A stretch of 64,000 nt of DNA, taken from assembly GCF_017873625.1 (NCBI RefSeq), contig NZ_JAGGKL010000002.1, forward strand, positions 124,001-188,000. The letters run 5' to 3'. The notes beneath the pieces were generated by a model that was not told the origin of the DNA, did no database searches, and saw only the letters and a list, made by a program, of their open reading frames with translations. Shown here piece after piece: positions 40,031 to 49,033 of this stretch. The number at the start of each line of letters is the position of its first letter. The first letter of the stretch is position 1. The DNA is from Methanobacterium petrolearium (GTDB lineage Archaea > Methanobacteriota > Methanobacteria > Methanobacteriales > Methanobacteriaceae). The translations under genes and the position numbers were made by a program.

Positions 40031-40468
40031 TTAAGGAGGATTATTAATTAACATCCAGTAAAATCCGAGGGTGGAAACGGCTTCTATGAAGTCGTCGAAT
40101 TCCACGGGTTTACTCACGTAACTGTTTACCCCTAATTTGTAACTTTCCACTATATCTCGGTCTTCTTGGGAAGATGTTAAAACCACCACAGGAATGTGAT
40201 TGGTTCGTTCATCTGCCTTAATCTTCTGCAGTACTTCCAACCCATCAACTTTTGGCATCCTTAAATCAAGCAATATGAGTTTTGGTATTTTATCAACATC
40301 TCTATCAGCAAACTGTCCCGTTGCAAATATAAAATCAAGTGCTTCAGCCCCATCTTTCACCCAAACTACTTGATTGGCCAGATTTTTTCTTTTAAGGGCT
40401 CTCATGGTAAGTTCGGCATCAGTGGGGTTATCTTCCACCAATAAAATATCCGCTTCTTCAAAATCCAT
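40031..40468 (-). CDS. Rcp1-like single-domain response regulator
   Basis: About 145 residues from the ATG at 40468, with GGTG 5 nt upstream; ATG 40486 is in frame. A stand-alone receiver of the cyanobacterial Rcp1 type: VEDNPTDAELTMRALK, phospho-Asp D68 in LILLDLRMPKVDGLEV, and YVSKPVEF. Members of this group receive phosphate from histidine kinases without an output domain. It lies between the kinase genes of the cluster. Confidence 0.9.
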   Translation of the reverse strand: MDFEEADILLVEDNPTDAELTMRALKRKNLANQVVWVKDGAEALDFIFATGQFADRDVDKIPKLILLDLRMPKVDGLEVLQKIKADERTNHIPVVVLTSSQEDRDIVESYKLGVNSYVSKPVEFDDFIEAVSTLGFYWMLINNPP

Positions 40469-40573
40469 TAAAACACCTTCCATCATTTATTTTCTCAATA
40501 TTCGTTAAAATTTCCCTTTAATTATCTCATTTTCACTTGATTTTTTTGGTTTTAAACCTCGTATTCTTTTTTT

Positions 40574-41470
40574 TTATTTAGGTTTGTCTTTAGGGATGGT
40601 GAAATAAATAGTTGCACCTTCATTTACGGCCCCTTCACCCCAAACATGCCCTCCATGGCGCCTGATAACTCGTTGTACAATGGAAAGGCCTACTCCTGTA
40701 CCTTCAAATTCTTCTGGACTGTGCAGTCTCTGGAAAAGGCCGAAAAGTTTGTTTATGTATTTCATGTCAAATCCAGCTCCATTATCCCTGACATAGTATA
40801 CTATTTCTTTTCCCTCTTCTTTGCCCCCCACTTCAATAAGAGCATGTTCTTTGTTACGTGTAAATTTTATGGCATTACCAACAAGGTTCTGGAATACCTG
40901 GCCCAGCATGGAACGATCTCCATAAACATTAGGGAGATTTTCCACAGAAAATTCAATATTTCTATCTTCAGTATCTGTCTGAAATTCATTATAAACACTC
41001 TTTGCCAGAGCTGCCATGTCAATTTCGTTTAGAACCATCTCTTGACGGCTTGCACGGGATAATAAGAGGATATCATCTATCAAATGTCCCATTTTTGCCG
41101 TGTTTTCTCTGACAATATTGAGGAGTCTTATTCCCTCTTCATCCAGTTTATCTTCGTAATCTTCTACCAGTATCCTGGAAAAACCATCAATTGCTCTTAA
41201 TGGAACTCTTAAATCGTGGGAAACAGAATATGCAAATGCTTCCAACTCTTGATTAGCATCTTCCAACTTTTCACTTTGAGTTTTAAGTTTTTCGTTAAGA
41301 TCATTAAGTTTTCTTATTTTTTCAATCCTTTCAGCAAGAATAGCTACCAAAATTACCACAATAATAAGCATTAACAAACGGAAGTAATCTTCATTTAAAG
41401 ATACATTTAAAGTATTGTACACCGGTTCAATAGCGTATAAGAAACTTATTAACATTGAGTTAATGACCAT
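40574..41470 (-). CDS. Membrane histidine kinase
   Basis: 298 residues; GGGGT 5 nt before the ATG. One clear membrane helix (30-47) and a possible short earlier one; then a coiled-coil, the HisKA motif SHDLRVPLRAIDGF (phospho-His H85), GQVFQNLVGNAIKF (N box), DNGAGFDMKY (G1) and GTGVGLSIVQRV (G2). It lacks an extracellular sensing domain, so the signal is probably membrane- or protein-borne. First gene of the four-gene two-component cluster. Confidence 0.92.
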   Translation of the reverse strand: MVINSMLISFLYAIEPVYNTLNVSLNEDYFRLLMLIIVVILVAILAERIEKIRKLNDLNEKLKTQSEKLEDANQELEAFAYSVSHDLRVPLRAIDGFSRILVEDYEDKLDEEGIRLLNIVRENTAKMGHLIDDILLLSRASRQEMVLNEIDMAALAKSVYNEFQTDTEDRNIEFSVENLPNVYGDRSMLGQVFQNLVGNAIKFTRNKEHALIEVGGKEEGKEIVYYVRDNGAGFDMKYINKLFGLFQRLHSPEEFEGTGVGLSIVQRVIRRHGGHVWGEGAVNEGATIYFTIPKDKPK

Positions 41471-41844
41471 ATCTTACCCCTTCTAATAAACTATTAAACC
41501 ATTTATGTTCTTCATTATACATGTAATTTACCACCTTTTCACAACAATATAAATGTTTAACCCAAGATTTGGATATATTATCACAATAAATTTGATCACA
41601 ATAACTTTGATTAATATCTTCAGATTGTTGTTAAACCAATAACCTTTTGATATTATTAATATGAATTTATTATATTAATAAACATAGTAAGGCTTAAATT
41701 ATACATATAGAAAGGAATTCAATAATTTCCAAAAAAATACAATAAAAAAAATAAAAAGAAGATAAATCAGACTAATTTTCGAAAAATATAATGAAATTAC
41801 TGCATGGATGATTTATTTTTCCTTAATTTTGACGCTATTTTCAT
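41471..41844. promoter_or_regulatory. Gap between the kinase cluster and uvrA
   Basis: 374 bp holding the kinase promoter on the minus strand (a TATA-like CAATATAAATG on the plus strand at about 41547-41557) and the 3' flank of uvrA. A 15-bp tandem repeat (ATCACAATAAATTTG, ATCACAATAACTTTG) lies at about 41580-41609. No gene seen. Confidence 0.45.
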
Positions 41845-44757
41845 TTATTTGGCATGATTCCGTGTTTTAGACTCATCAATCTCTTTTCTTTTTTCTATTT
41901 CTTTGTTTAATGAACTGGAATTTTCATTCAGGACTTCTTTTAAGAATTCCCCTGTGTAAGATCCACTGGCTGCGATTTCTTCAGGTGTACCCTGGGCAAC
42001 TACCCTTCCTCCTCCGTCACCGCCTTCTGGTCCTAAATCAATAATATGGTCGGCGGTTTTTATCACATCCAAGTTGTGTTCAATAACTAGAACAGTGTTT
42101 CCACCGTCACGAAGTCGTCCCAGAACTTGCAATAGTTTCCTGATATCTGCAAAGTGTAGTCCAGTGGTGGGTTCATCTAATATATAAAGGGTGCGACCAG
42201 TGCTCTGACGACTTAATTCTTTGGCTAATTTAACCCTCTGAGCCTCACCTCCAGATAAGGTGGTGGCTGGTTGTCCTAATTTAATGTAGCTGAGTCCCAC
42301 ATCATCAAGGGTTTGTAATTTCTTTTTTATACGGGGAATATTCTCGAAAAACTCTAGTGCTTCTTCGACAGTCATGTCCAATACTTCAGAAATGTTTTTT
42401 CCTTTATAACGAACTTCTAAGGTCTCTCGATTGTATCTTTTACCTTTACAGACTTCGCATGGCACGTAAACATCAGCTAAAAAGTGCATTTCGATCTTGA
42501 TTATCCCGTCACCGGTGCAGGCCTCGCATCTTCCTCCTTTAACATTGAAACTGAACCTTCCAGGTTTGTAACCTCTCTTTTTGGAGGTGGGTGTTTGGGC
42601 AAATATTTCCCTGATATATGTGAACACTCCAGTATAAGTCGCCGGATTTGAACGGGGAGTTCGGCCAATAGGGGACTGATCAATGATAATAACTTTATCC
42701 ACATGTTCTGCACCAGTAATGGCATCATGTTTACCCGGATTAAGGTGTTTGTGGTTTAAAGTTCCATACAATCCCTTGTAGAGAACATCATTTATGAGAG
42801 TACTCTTACCTGACCCGGAAACTCCAGTGATGCACGTGAACACACCCATAGGGAATTTTACACCGATATTTTGAAGGTTGTGTTCCCGGGCACCAGTCAC
42901 AGTCAAATAATTACCATTGGGCACGGTTCGTTTAGATGGGATGGGTATGGTTTCTTGGCGGGATAGGTAATGACCAGTTATGGAGTCAGGGTTTTCCATG
43001 ATATCCTGGGGAGTTCCAGTTGCTGTAATCCAGCCCCCATGTTCTCCTGCTCCCGGTCCAATATCCACCACATGATCAGCGTTGAGTATGGTGTCTTCAT
43101 CATGTTCCACCACAATGAGGGTGTTTCCAATATCCCTTAATTTCTTGAGTGTCTCAATTAGCTGATGGTTATCTCGCTGGTGAAGGCCAATACTAGGCTC
43201 ATCCAGAATGTAGAGAACACCAACCAACCTTGACCCGATCTGTGTAGCTAAACGTATTCTTTGAGCTTCTCCACCTGAAAGGCTTCCAGAAGACCTGTCC
43301 AGGGTGATGTAATCCAGGCCAACGTCTTTTAAGAATTTTAAACGTTCTTTAATTTCCTTTAAAACTTCATGACCAATGAACTCTTCCCTTTCTGACAGCT
43401 CCAGGGAGTCAAAAAACTTAAATGAATCTTTAATAGGCATTTCAACGACTTGGGGAATGTTTTTACCTCCCACTGTCACGCTACGACTTTCAGGTCTCAG
43501 GCGAGTTCCATTACAGGCTGGACATTTTCGGTCACTCATGAACTGACCCATATAGCTACGCATATAATTGGATTTGGTTTCCATATAGATTCTTTCCATA
43601 CGCCGTAGGACACCCTCAAAATAACGATGAACCCGGTGAAGACGGTTTTTCCTCTGGAAAACAAATTCAATCTTATCTGGAGAGCCGTACAGAATAATTT
43701 CCTGATATTTAGAAGGTAGATCTTTAAAGGGAGTGTCCATGCTGAAGTTGTAATGGTCAGCCACCGCCCTTAACATCTGTCCGTAATAATTATCCCGGTG
43801 TTTAGATTTGCTCCATGGTAGAATGGCCCCTTCATTCAATGAAAGTTCAGGGTCTGGAACCACCAGATCAGCATCGATCTCCAGTTTACTTCCCAGCCCA
43901 TTACACTCTGGACAGGCTCCATGGGGACTGTTAAATGAAAACATTCTGGGGCTTATCTCTTCAAAGTTGATTCCACAGTCAGTGCAGGCGAAGTGTTCAC
44001 TGTAGATCTTTTCTTTTGGATTTTCATCTGTTCTGTAAACTACGATTAAGAGTCCTTCACCTAGTTCAAGGGCGGTTTCCACAGAATCAGCGAGTCTGCT
44101 TTCAAAATCACGATCGTAACGGATCACCAAACGATCCACAACTGCTTCTATGCTATGTTTAAAATTTTTCTCCAGTTGGAACTCTGATTCCAGGTTGTGA
44201 ATTTCCCCATCTACCCTTACCCTTACAAATCCTTTACGCCGTAGTTCTTGGAAGACCTTTTGATGTTCGCCCTTCCTGTCCCTGACTAGGGGTGCCAGGA
44301 TCTGGATTTTACTACCTTCTTTTTCCAGTAGTATGTTGTCTACTATTTGGCCAGCTGTCTGTTGACTGATGGTTTTACCACACTGATGGCAGTGTGGAAT
44401 TCCTATACGTGCAAATAGAAGTCTTAAATAATCATAAATCTCTGTTACAGTTCCAACAGTAGAACGTGGGTTCATTCTGGTTGTTTTCTGGTCAATAGAT
44501 ATGGCAGGAGATAAACCTTCAATGTAATCCACTTCTGGTTTCTTCATCTGCCCCAGAAACTGCCTGGCGTAAGCTGATAGTGATTCAACATAACGTCTCT
44601 GCCCCTCAGCGTAGATGGTGTCAAAGGCCAGAGAAGATTTCCCTGATCCACTGATCCCAGTAATAACAACTAACTGGTCTCGGGGAATCTCCAAATCTAT
44701 ATTTTTGAGATTGTGCTCCCTAGCACCCTTAATTAATATATTCTCTTTTTTATTCAT
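41845..44757 (-). CDS. uvrA: Excinuclease ABC subunit A
   Basis: 970 residues, full length. Damage-recognition ATPase of nucleotide excision repair. Two ABC-type ATPase halves: Walker A GISGSGKSSLAF and GVSGSGKSTLIND, signatures SLSGGEAQRIRLA and TLSGGEAQRVKLA; zinc-finger cysteines in ACTDCGINFEE/ACPECNG and RCEACTGDG/PCEVCKGKRY. An extra acidic/basic tail (SLNKEIEKRKEIDESKT) ends the protein. The start is 33 bp downstream of uvrB, so a uvrBA operon is likely. UvrABC is a bacterial-type system that some methanogens acquired. Confidence 0.97.
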   Translation of the reverse strand: MNKKENILIKGAREHNLKNIDLEIPRDQLVVITGISGSGKSSLAFDTIYAEGQRRYVESLSAYARQFLGQMKKPEVDYIEGLSPAISIDQKTTRMNPRSTVGTVTEIYDYLRLLFARIGIPHCHQCGKTISQQTAGQIVDNILLEKEGSKIQILAPLVRDRKGEHQKVFQELRRKGFVRVRVDGEIHNLESEFQLEKNFKHSIEAVVDRLVIRYDRDFESRLADSVETALELGEGLLIVVYRTDENPKEKIYSEHFACTDCGINFEEISPRMFSFNSPHGACPECNGLGSKLEIDADLVVPDPELSLNEGAILPWSKSKHRDNYYGQMLRAVADHYNFSMDTPFKDLPSKYQEIILYGSPDKIEFVFQRKNRLHRVHRYFEGVLRRMERIYMETKSNYMRSYMGQFMSDRKCPACNGTRLRPESRSVTVGGKNIPQVVEMPIKDSFKFFDSLELSEREEFIGHEVLKEIKERLKFLKDVGLDYITLDRSSGSLSGGEAQRIRLATQIGSRLVGVLYILDEPSIGLHQRDNHQLIETLKKLRDIGNTLIVVEHDEDTILNADHVVDIGPGAGEHGGWITATGTPQDIMENPDSITGHYLSRQETIPIPSKRTVPNGNYLTVTGAREHNLQNIGVKFPMGVFTCITGVSGSGKSTLINDVLYKGLYGTLNHKHLNPGKHDAITGAEHVDKVIIIDQSPIGRTPRSNPATYTGVFTYIREIFAQTPTSKKRGYKPGRFSFNVKGGRCEACTGDGIIKIEMHFLADVYVPCEVCKGKRYNRETLEVRYKGKNISEVLDMTVEEALEFFENIPRIKKKLQTLDDVGLSYIKLGQPATTLSGGEAQRVKLAKELSRQSTGRTLYILDEPTTGLHFADIRKLLQVLGRLRDGGNTVLVIEHNLDVIKTADHIIDLGPEGGDGGGRVVAQGTPEEIAASGSYTGEFLKEVLNENSSSLNKEIEKRKEIDESKTRNHAK

Positions 44758-44762
44758 AAATG

Positions 44763-44807
44763 TGAAACTCCTTATGAACGTGAAACTCCTTTAGTCTGAA
44801 ACTCCTT
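44763..44807 (-). repeat. Triple AAGGAGTTTCA repeat at the uvrB-uvrA junction
   Basis: On the minus strand AAGGAGTTTCA occurs three times: 44797-44807 (in the last uvrB codons), 44781-44791 (overlapping the stop) and 44763-44773 (10 nt before the uvrA ATG). Each holds an AAGGAG Shine-Dalgarno core, the last being the real uvrA site. Confidence 0.75.
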
Positions 44808-46746
44808 CCAGAATCATAATTTTATCACGAATGTTAGCTGCTTCTTCAAAATCCAGCCGAGTGGCTGCCTTTTTCATTTCTTCTTTTAAATCTTTAATTA
44901 AAAGACGTAATTCATCTTTAGGCATTTTTTCCACATCGTCACGCATAACAACATCTGTTTTTTTGGTTTTTTCTTTTAGAGTCCGCTCAGTACTCCTGGG
45001 AATAATACCATGATCCTTATTGTATTTTAACTGCATTTTTCGCCTTTTGTTGGTAATATCCACAGCGTTACGCACTGAATCCGTAATTGTGTCGGCGTAT
45101 ATTATTACCTGACCTTCCACGTTACGTGCAGCCCGACCAATGGTCTGTATAAGTGATGATTCAGAGCGAAGAAATCCTTCCTTGTCCGCATCCATGATGC
45201 CAACCAGACCAACTTCTGGAAGGTCTAAACCCTCTCTGAGGAGGTTAACTCCAACCAGGCAGTCAAATTCACCTCTACGTAGATCATCGATTATGTCAAT
45301 ACGTTCAAGGGTGCTTATCTCTGAGTGTAGATAACGGACCTTAACACCAGCACGTGCATAATAATCAGTAAGGTCTTCAGCCATACGTTTGGTTAATGTG
45401 GTTACCAGTATTCTCTGATGGTTTTCAATTTTTTTCCTGATCTCTACCAGTAAATGATCAACCTGTCCCTGTACTGGTTTTAGTATCACTTCAGGATCAA
45501 CCAGACCCGTGGGTCGGATAATCTGCTCTGCTACCTGCTGGCTGAGATTCAACTCGTACTTAGCAGGTGTTGCTGAAACATAGATCACCTGATTCTGGAG
45601 ACTTTCAAATTCTTCAAAATTCAGGGGTCTGTTTTCACGGGCGGATGGTAATCGGAATCCATAATCCACTAGAACATTTTTACGTGCCCGGTCACCAGCA
45701 TACATTCCCCTTATTTGTGGCACGGTAACGTGTGATTCGTCAATTATGGTCAGATAATCATCTGGAAAGTAACGTAGGAGGCTGTAGGGCGTTTCCCCCC
45801 AGTTACGGCCTGAAATATGCATACTGTAGTTTTCAATACCCTGACAGTAACCCATCTCCCTTAACATCTCCAGGTCAAATTTTGTGCGCTGTTCCAGGCG
45901 TTGAGCTTCCACGAGCTTGTTTTCAGCCTCCAAAACCCTCAATCTATCTTCCAATTCTTCTTCAATAGCTTTAAGGGCTTTGTTCATTTTCTCAGGTGAA
46001 GTTACAAAGTGTTTGGCAGGGAATATTATCACTTTCTCCAGTTTACTGGTGACCTGACCCCTTACATGATCTATAAATGATAGGCTGTCCACTTCATCAC
46101 CGAAAAGTTCGATCCGGATGGGGGTTTTCCCCTGAGCCGGGAAGATTTCCACCACATCTCCACGTACTCTGAACTTTCCCCTGGCAAAATCAACATCATT
46201 TCGTTCATACTGCATTTTGACCAGTTTGGAGAGTATTTCCTCCCGATCTATTTGCTGTCCCACCTCTAACATGAGTACTAGGTTTCCATAGTCTTCTGGT
46301 GCACCAATACCATAAATACAGGACACACTAGCCACCACAATTACATCTTCTCTACTGAGAAGTGATTGAGTGGTGCTGTGCCGCATCATATCAATTTCTT
46401 CATTGATGGAAGATTCTTTGTCAATGTAGGTATCTGTTTGAGGTACATAAGCTTCTGGCTGATAATAGTCATAGTAGCTGACAAAGTATTCCACGGCGTT
46501 GTTGGGGAAAAGTTCCTTAAACTCCTCATATAGTTGTGCTGCCAGTGTTTTATTGTGGGATATTACCAGAGTTGGTTTGTGCACTTTTTTAATTACATTG
46601 GCCATGGTGAAGGTTTTACCAGAACCCGTAACTCCCAGAAGGGTCTGGTGTTTCATTCCACTCTTCACACCTTCAGATAATGATTTAATGGCCTTAGGTT
46701 GGTCTCCTAAAGGTTTATAAGATGATACAAGTTCAAATTTTTTCAT
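44791..46746 (-). CDS. uvrB: Excinuclease ABC subunit B
   Basis: 651 residues, full length. The helicase-like strand-separating subunit. Walker A LGVTGSGKTFT; the damage-probing beta-hairpin YFVSYYDYYQPEAYVP followed by DTYIDKESSIN; DESHV (motif II); and the C-terminal UVR motif KKAATRLDFEEAANIRDKI that binds UvrC. GAGG lies directly before the ATG. It heads the uvrBA operon, divergent from uvrC. Confidence 0.97.
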   Translation of the reverse strand: MKKFELVSSYKPLGDQPKAIKSLSEGVKSGMKHQTLLGVTGSGKTFTMANVIKKVHKPTLVISHNKTLAAQLYEEFKELFPNNAVEYFVSYYDYYQPEAYVPQTDTYIDKESSINEEIDMMRHSTTQSLLSREDVIVVASVSCIYGIGAPEDYGNLVLMLEVGQQIDREEILSKLVKMQYERNDVDFARGKFRVRGDVVEIFPAQGKTPIRIELFGDEVDSLSFIDHVRGQVTSKLEKVIIFPAKHFVTSPEKMNKALKAIEEELEDRLRVLEAENKLVEAQRLEQRTKFDLEMLREMGYCQGIENYSMHISGRNWGETPYSLLRYFPDDYLTIIDESHVTVPQIRGMYAGDRARKNVLVDYGFRLPSARENRPLNFEEFESLQNQVIYVSATPAKYELNLSQQVAEQIIRPTGLVDPEVILKPVQGQVDHLLVEIRKKIENHQRILVTTLTKRMAEDLTDYYARAGVKVRYLHSEISTLERIDIIDDLRRGEFDCLVGVNLLREGLDLPEVGLVGIMDADKEGFLRSESSLIQTIGRAARNVEGQVIIYADTITDSVRNAVDITNKRRKMQLKYNKDHGIIPRSTERTLKEKTKKTDVVMRDDVEKMPKDELRLLIKDLKEEMKKAATRLDFEEAANIRDKIMILEGVSD

Positions 46747-47126
46747 TCCTCAATCCTCTCTTGCAAAAACAAAATATTAATTATTAAACTAAAAACAGAT
46801 CGAAATATCTAAATTCCATAATATTACATGTATATTATAAATTCTATTCCTTAATATTCCATAATATATTATATATAATGTACTGATCCACGGACTGTTC
46901 GTGTAACCATTTACCGAACTTAAGTTTACTGATTTTATTAAAATTTGTTATTGTGTTTAAAACCGGAAAACTACGTGTTTTGTAAAAGTACGATATAGTT
47001 GGCATAATGTTTAGCAGCATATCCATAAGAAAGATATTTGACTTAGTGATGGGCAAGATATTTATAACCAAGATTTTGCACATACTGATGAAGAAAATTC
47101 AGAATTAATTTTTAAGAGGATTGATT
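46747..47126. promoter_or_regulatory. Divergent uvrB/uvrC promoter region
   Basis: 380 bp. For uvrC, TATTTATAACC at about 47060-47070 is a good TATA box, followed by a leader with SD GAGGA. For uvrB, an AT-only tract (ATAATATATTATATATAATG, about 46861-46880) is the likely TATA region with a leader near 90 nt. No gene is supported: the 79-codon frame at 46844-47083 lacks an SD and covers both promoters. Confidence 0.55.
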
Positions 47127-48926
47127 TTGTCAACTACAATTGATAACCCTGCTGATTTACCAGGAAAACCCGGTGTTTACCTTTTAAAAGATATTCAAGA
47201 TAATATCTTGTATGTGGGGAAGGCTAAATCCCTTAAAAAAAGGGTTAAAAGTTACTTCAAGGAGGAACTTGAAGATCCAAAAACACAGGTATTGATGCGC
47301 CATTTTCATCATTTAGAGTATATGGTGACTGATACTGAAAAGGAAGCCCTTATTCTAGAATCTAACCTCATAAAGAAATATTTGCCTCGTTATAACATAC
47401 GACTGAAGGATGATAAACGGTATCCTTACCTCCAGATTACCTCTGAAGAATATCCCCGGCTACTGATTACTCGAAATATTAAAGAGGATGGCTCCCAATA
47501 TTATGGTCCCTTCACTGATGTTACTTCTCTCAGGAGCATCCTGAAACTCTTAAAACCAGTATTTCATCTCAGGGATTGTAAACGTATGGACGGGCCATGT
47601 CTCAATTATCAAATCAATCTTTGCCCGGCACCATGCTCGGGTAATGTGGATAAAACGGATTACCATGAAAACGTGAAAAAAGTTAAATTATTCCTGGATG
47701 GCCGTCATGAAGAGGTTTTGGACCTTTTAAGGGAAGAAATGGATCAGGCAGCCACAAATCATAATTATGAAAAGGCAGCGATTATAAGAGATCAGTTATT
47801 CTCCTTGAGGGAAGTGATGGAAAAACAAAAGATGGAATTTGCCCGTAACCTTGATCAGGATGTCATCTCCTGTGTTAATGACAATGATTTGGTAGTGGTA
47901 GTTGTTTTCAGAGTTAGGAATGGAAAAATCATGGGGAAAGAGGATTTCCTCATGGAAGGAGCCAACGATAAATCTCCTCAAGAAATTTTATCGGCATTTA
48001 TCAAACAGTACTATTCAGGACCTCGCCAGGTACCATCAGAAATTCTACTCCCAGTAATGATACAAGATAAAGCTCTTATCATTAAATGGCTCTCAGAAAA
48101 GGTATCTGATGATTACAATGATAATCATGTAGAACATCATCAGGTCTCCTTAAGGGTTCCTGAAGAAGGTTTGGAGCAGCGGCTTCTTAAAATGGTAACT
48201 AAAAACGCAAATATCATTATAAGTCACCATAAACAGGTTAAAGGGGCATTAATTGATCTGAAAAGTTATCTTAAAATCCCTAAAATTCCTCGGCACATTG
48301 AAGCATTTGATGTATCAAATCTGGGGGGGAAGATGGCAGTAGCATCTATGGTTGTGTTTGAAGATGGTAAACCTCAAAAAAATTTTTATAGGAAGTACAA
48401 ACTCAAAACCCCCGGACCTGATGATTACGCTATGATGCGTGAAGTTCTCAGACGTAGGTATGAAAAGCTTGTTGCCAAAGGTGAGATTCCTCCTGATTTA
48501 GTGGTAGTTGATGGTGGACGCGGTCAGTTAAATATTGCAAAAGAAGTTTTAGACTCATTAAATATAGAAACAGGAGTTATTGGATTGGCAAAAGAATTTG
48601 AACAAGTGTTTATTCCCGAAATTCCTATCCCCATAATTTTACCCCTAGATTCTCCTGCTTTACATCTCCTACAAAGTGTAAGGGACGAAGCCCATAGATT
48701 TGCCGTGAAATATCACAGGAATTTAAGAAAACAAAACCTTCAAATGTCTCCTCTGGATGAAATTACTGGCATAGGCCCTAAACGAAAAATGAACCTTTTA
48801 AGACATTTTGGAGATTTAAAAGCCATTAAAAAAGCTAGTGTAGATGAAATCAATGAAGTAAAAGGTGTAAATAAGAAGTTAGCCCAAAAAATCTATGATT
48901 TTCTTCACCAAACCATTTTTACTTAG
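47127..48926 (+). CDS. uvrC: Excinuclease ABC subunit C
   Basis: About 599 residues from the TTG at 47127, with GAGGA 6 nt upstream (an in-frame TTG at 47121 overlaps the SD region). Domains in order: GIY-YIG nuclease (GKPGVYLLKDIQ, YVGKAKSLKKRVKSYF), UVR motif (NHNYEKAAIIRDQLFSL), the RNase H-like endonuclease (AFDVSNLGGKMAVASMVVF, DLVVVDGGRGQLN) and the tandem HhH (ITGIGPKRKMNLL, VKGVNKKLAQKIYDF). It makes both incisions around the lesion. Transcribed divergently from uvrBA. Confidence 0.97.
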   Translation: MSTTIDNPADLPGKPGVYLLKDIQDNILYVGKAKSLKKRVKSYFKEELEDPKTQVLMRHFHHLEYMVTDTEKEALILESNLIKKYLPRYNIRLKDDKRYPYLQITSEEYPRLLITRNIKEDGSQYYGPFTDVTSLRSILKLLKPVFHLRDCKRMDGPCLNYQINLCPAPCSGNVDKTDYHENVKKVKLFLDGRHEEVLDLLREEMDQAATNHNYEKAAIIRDQLFSLREVMEKQKMEFARNLDQDVISCVNDNDLVVVVVFRVRNGKIMGKEDFLMEGANDKSPQEILSAFIKQYYSGPRQVPSEILLPVMIQDKALIIKWLSEKVSDDYNDNHVEHHQVSLRVPEEGLEQRLLKMVTKNANIIISHHKQVKGALIDLKSYLKIPKIPRHIEAFDVSNLGGKMAVASMVVFEDGKPQKNFYRKYKLKTPGPDDYAMMREVLRRRYEKLVAKGEIPPDLVVVDGGRGQLNIAKEVLDSLNIETGVIGLAKEFEQVFIPEIPIPIILPLDSPALHLLQSVRDEAHRFAVKYHRNLRKQNLQMSPLDEITGIGPKRKMNLLRHFGDLKAIKKASVDEINEVKGVNKKLAQKIYDFLHQTIFT

Positions 48927-49033
48927 ATTATTATTCCTGATTTTTGGATTGGTGATTATTCATAATAAATCTTATAAGTTAAATTAAGACATACTACTAT
49001 AATGATTATTAATTACATTGATGGGGAGCGGGT

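Noticed and set aside
46844..47083. A 79-codon minus-strand frame between uvrB and uvrC
   Set aside because: It covers both promoters, lacks an SD and has no recognisable features.
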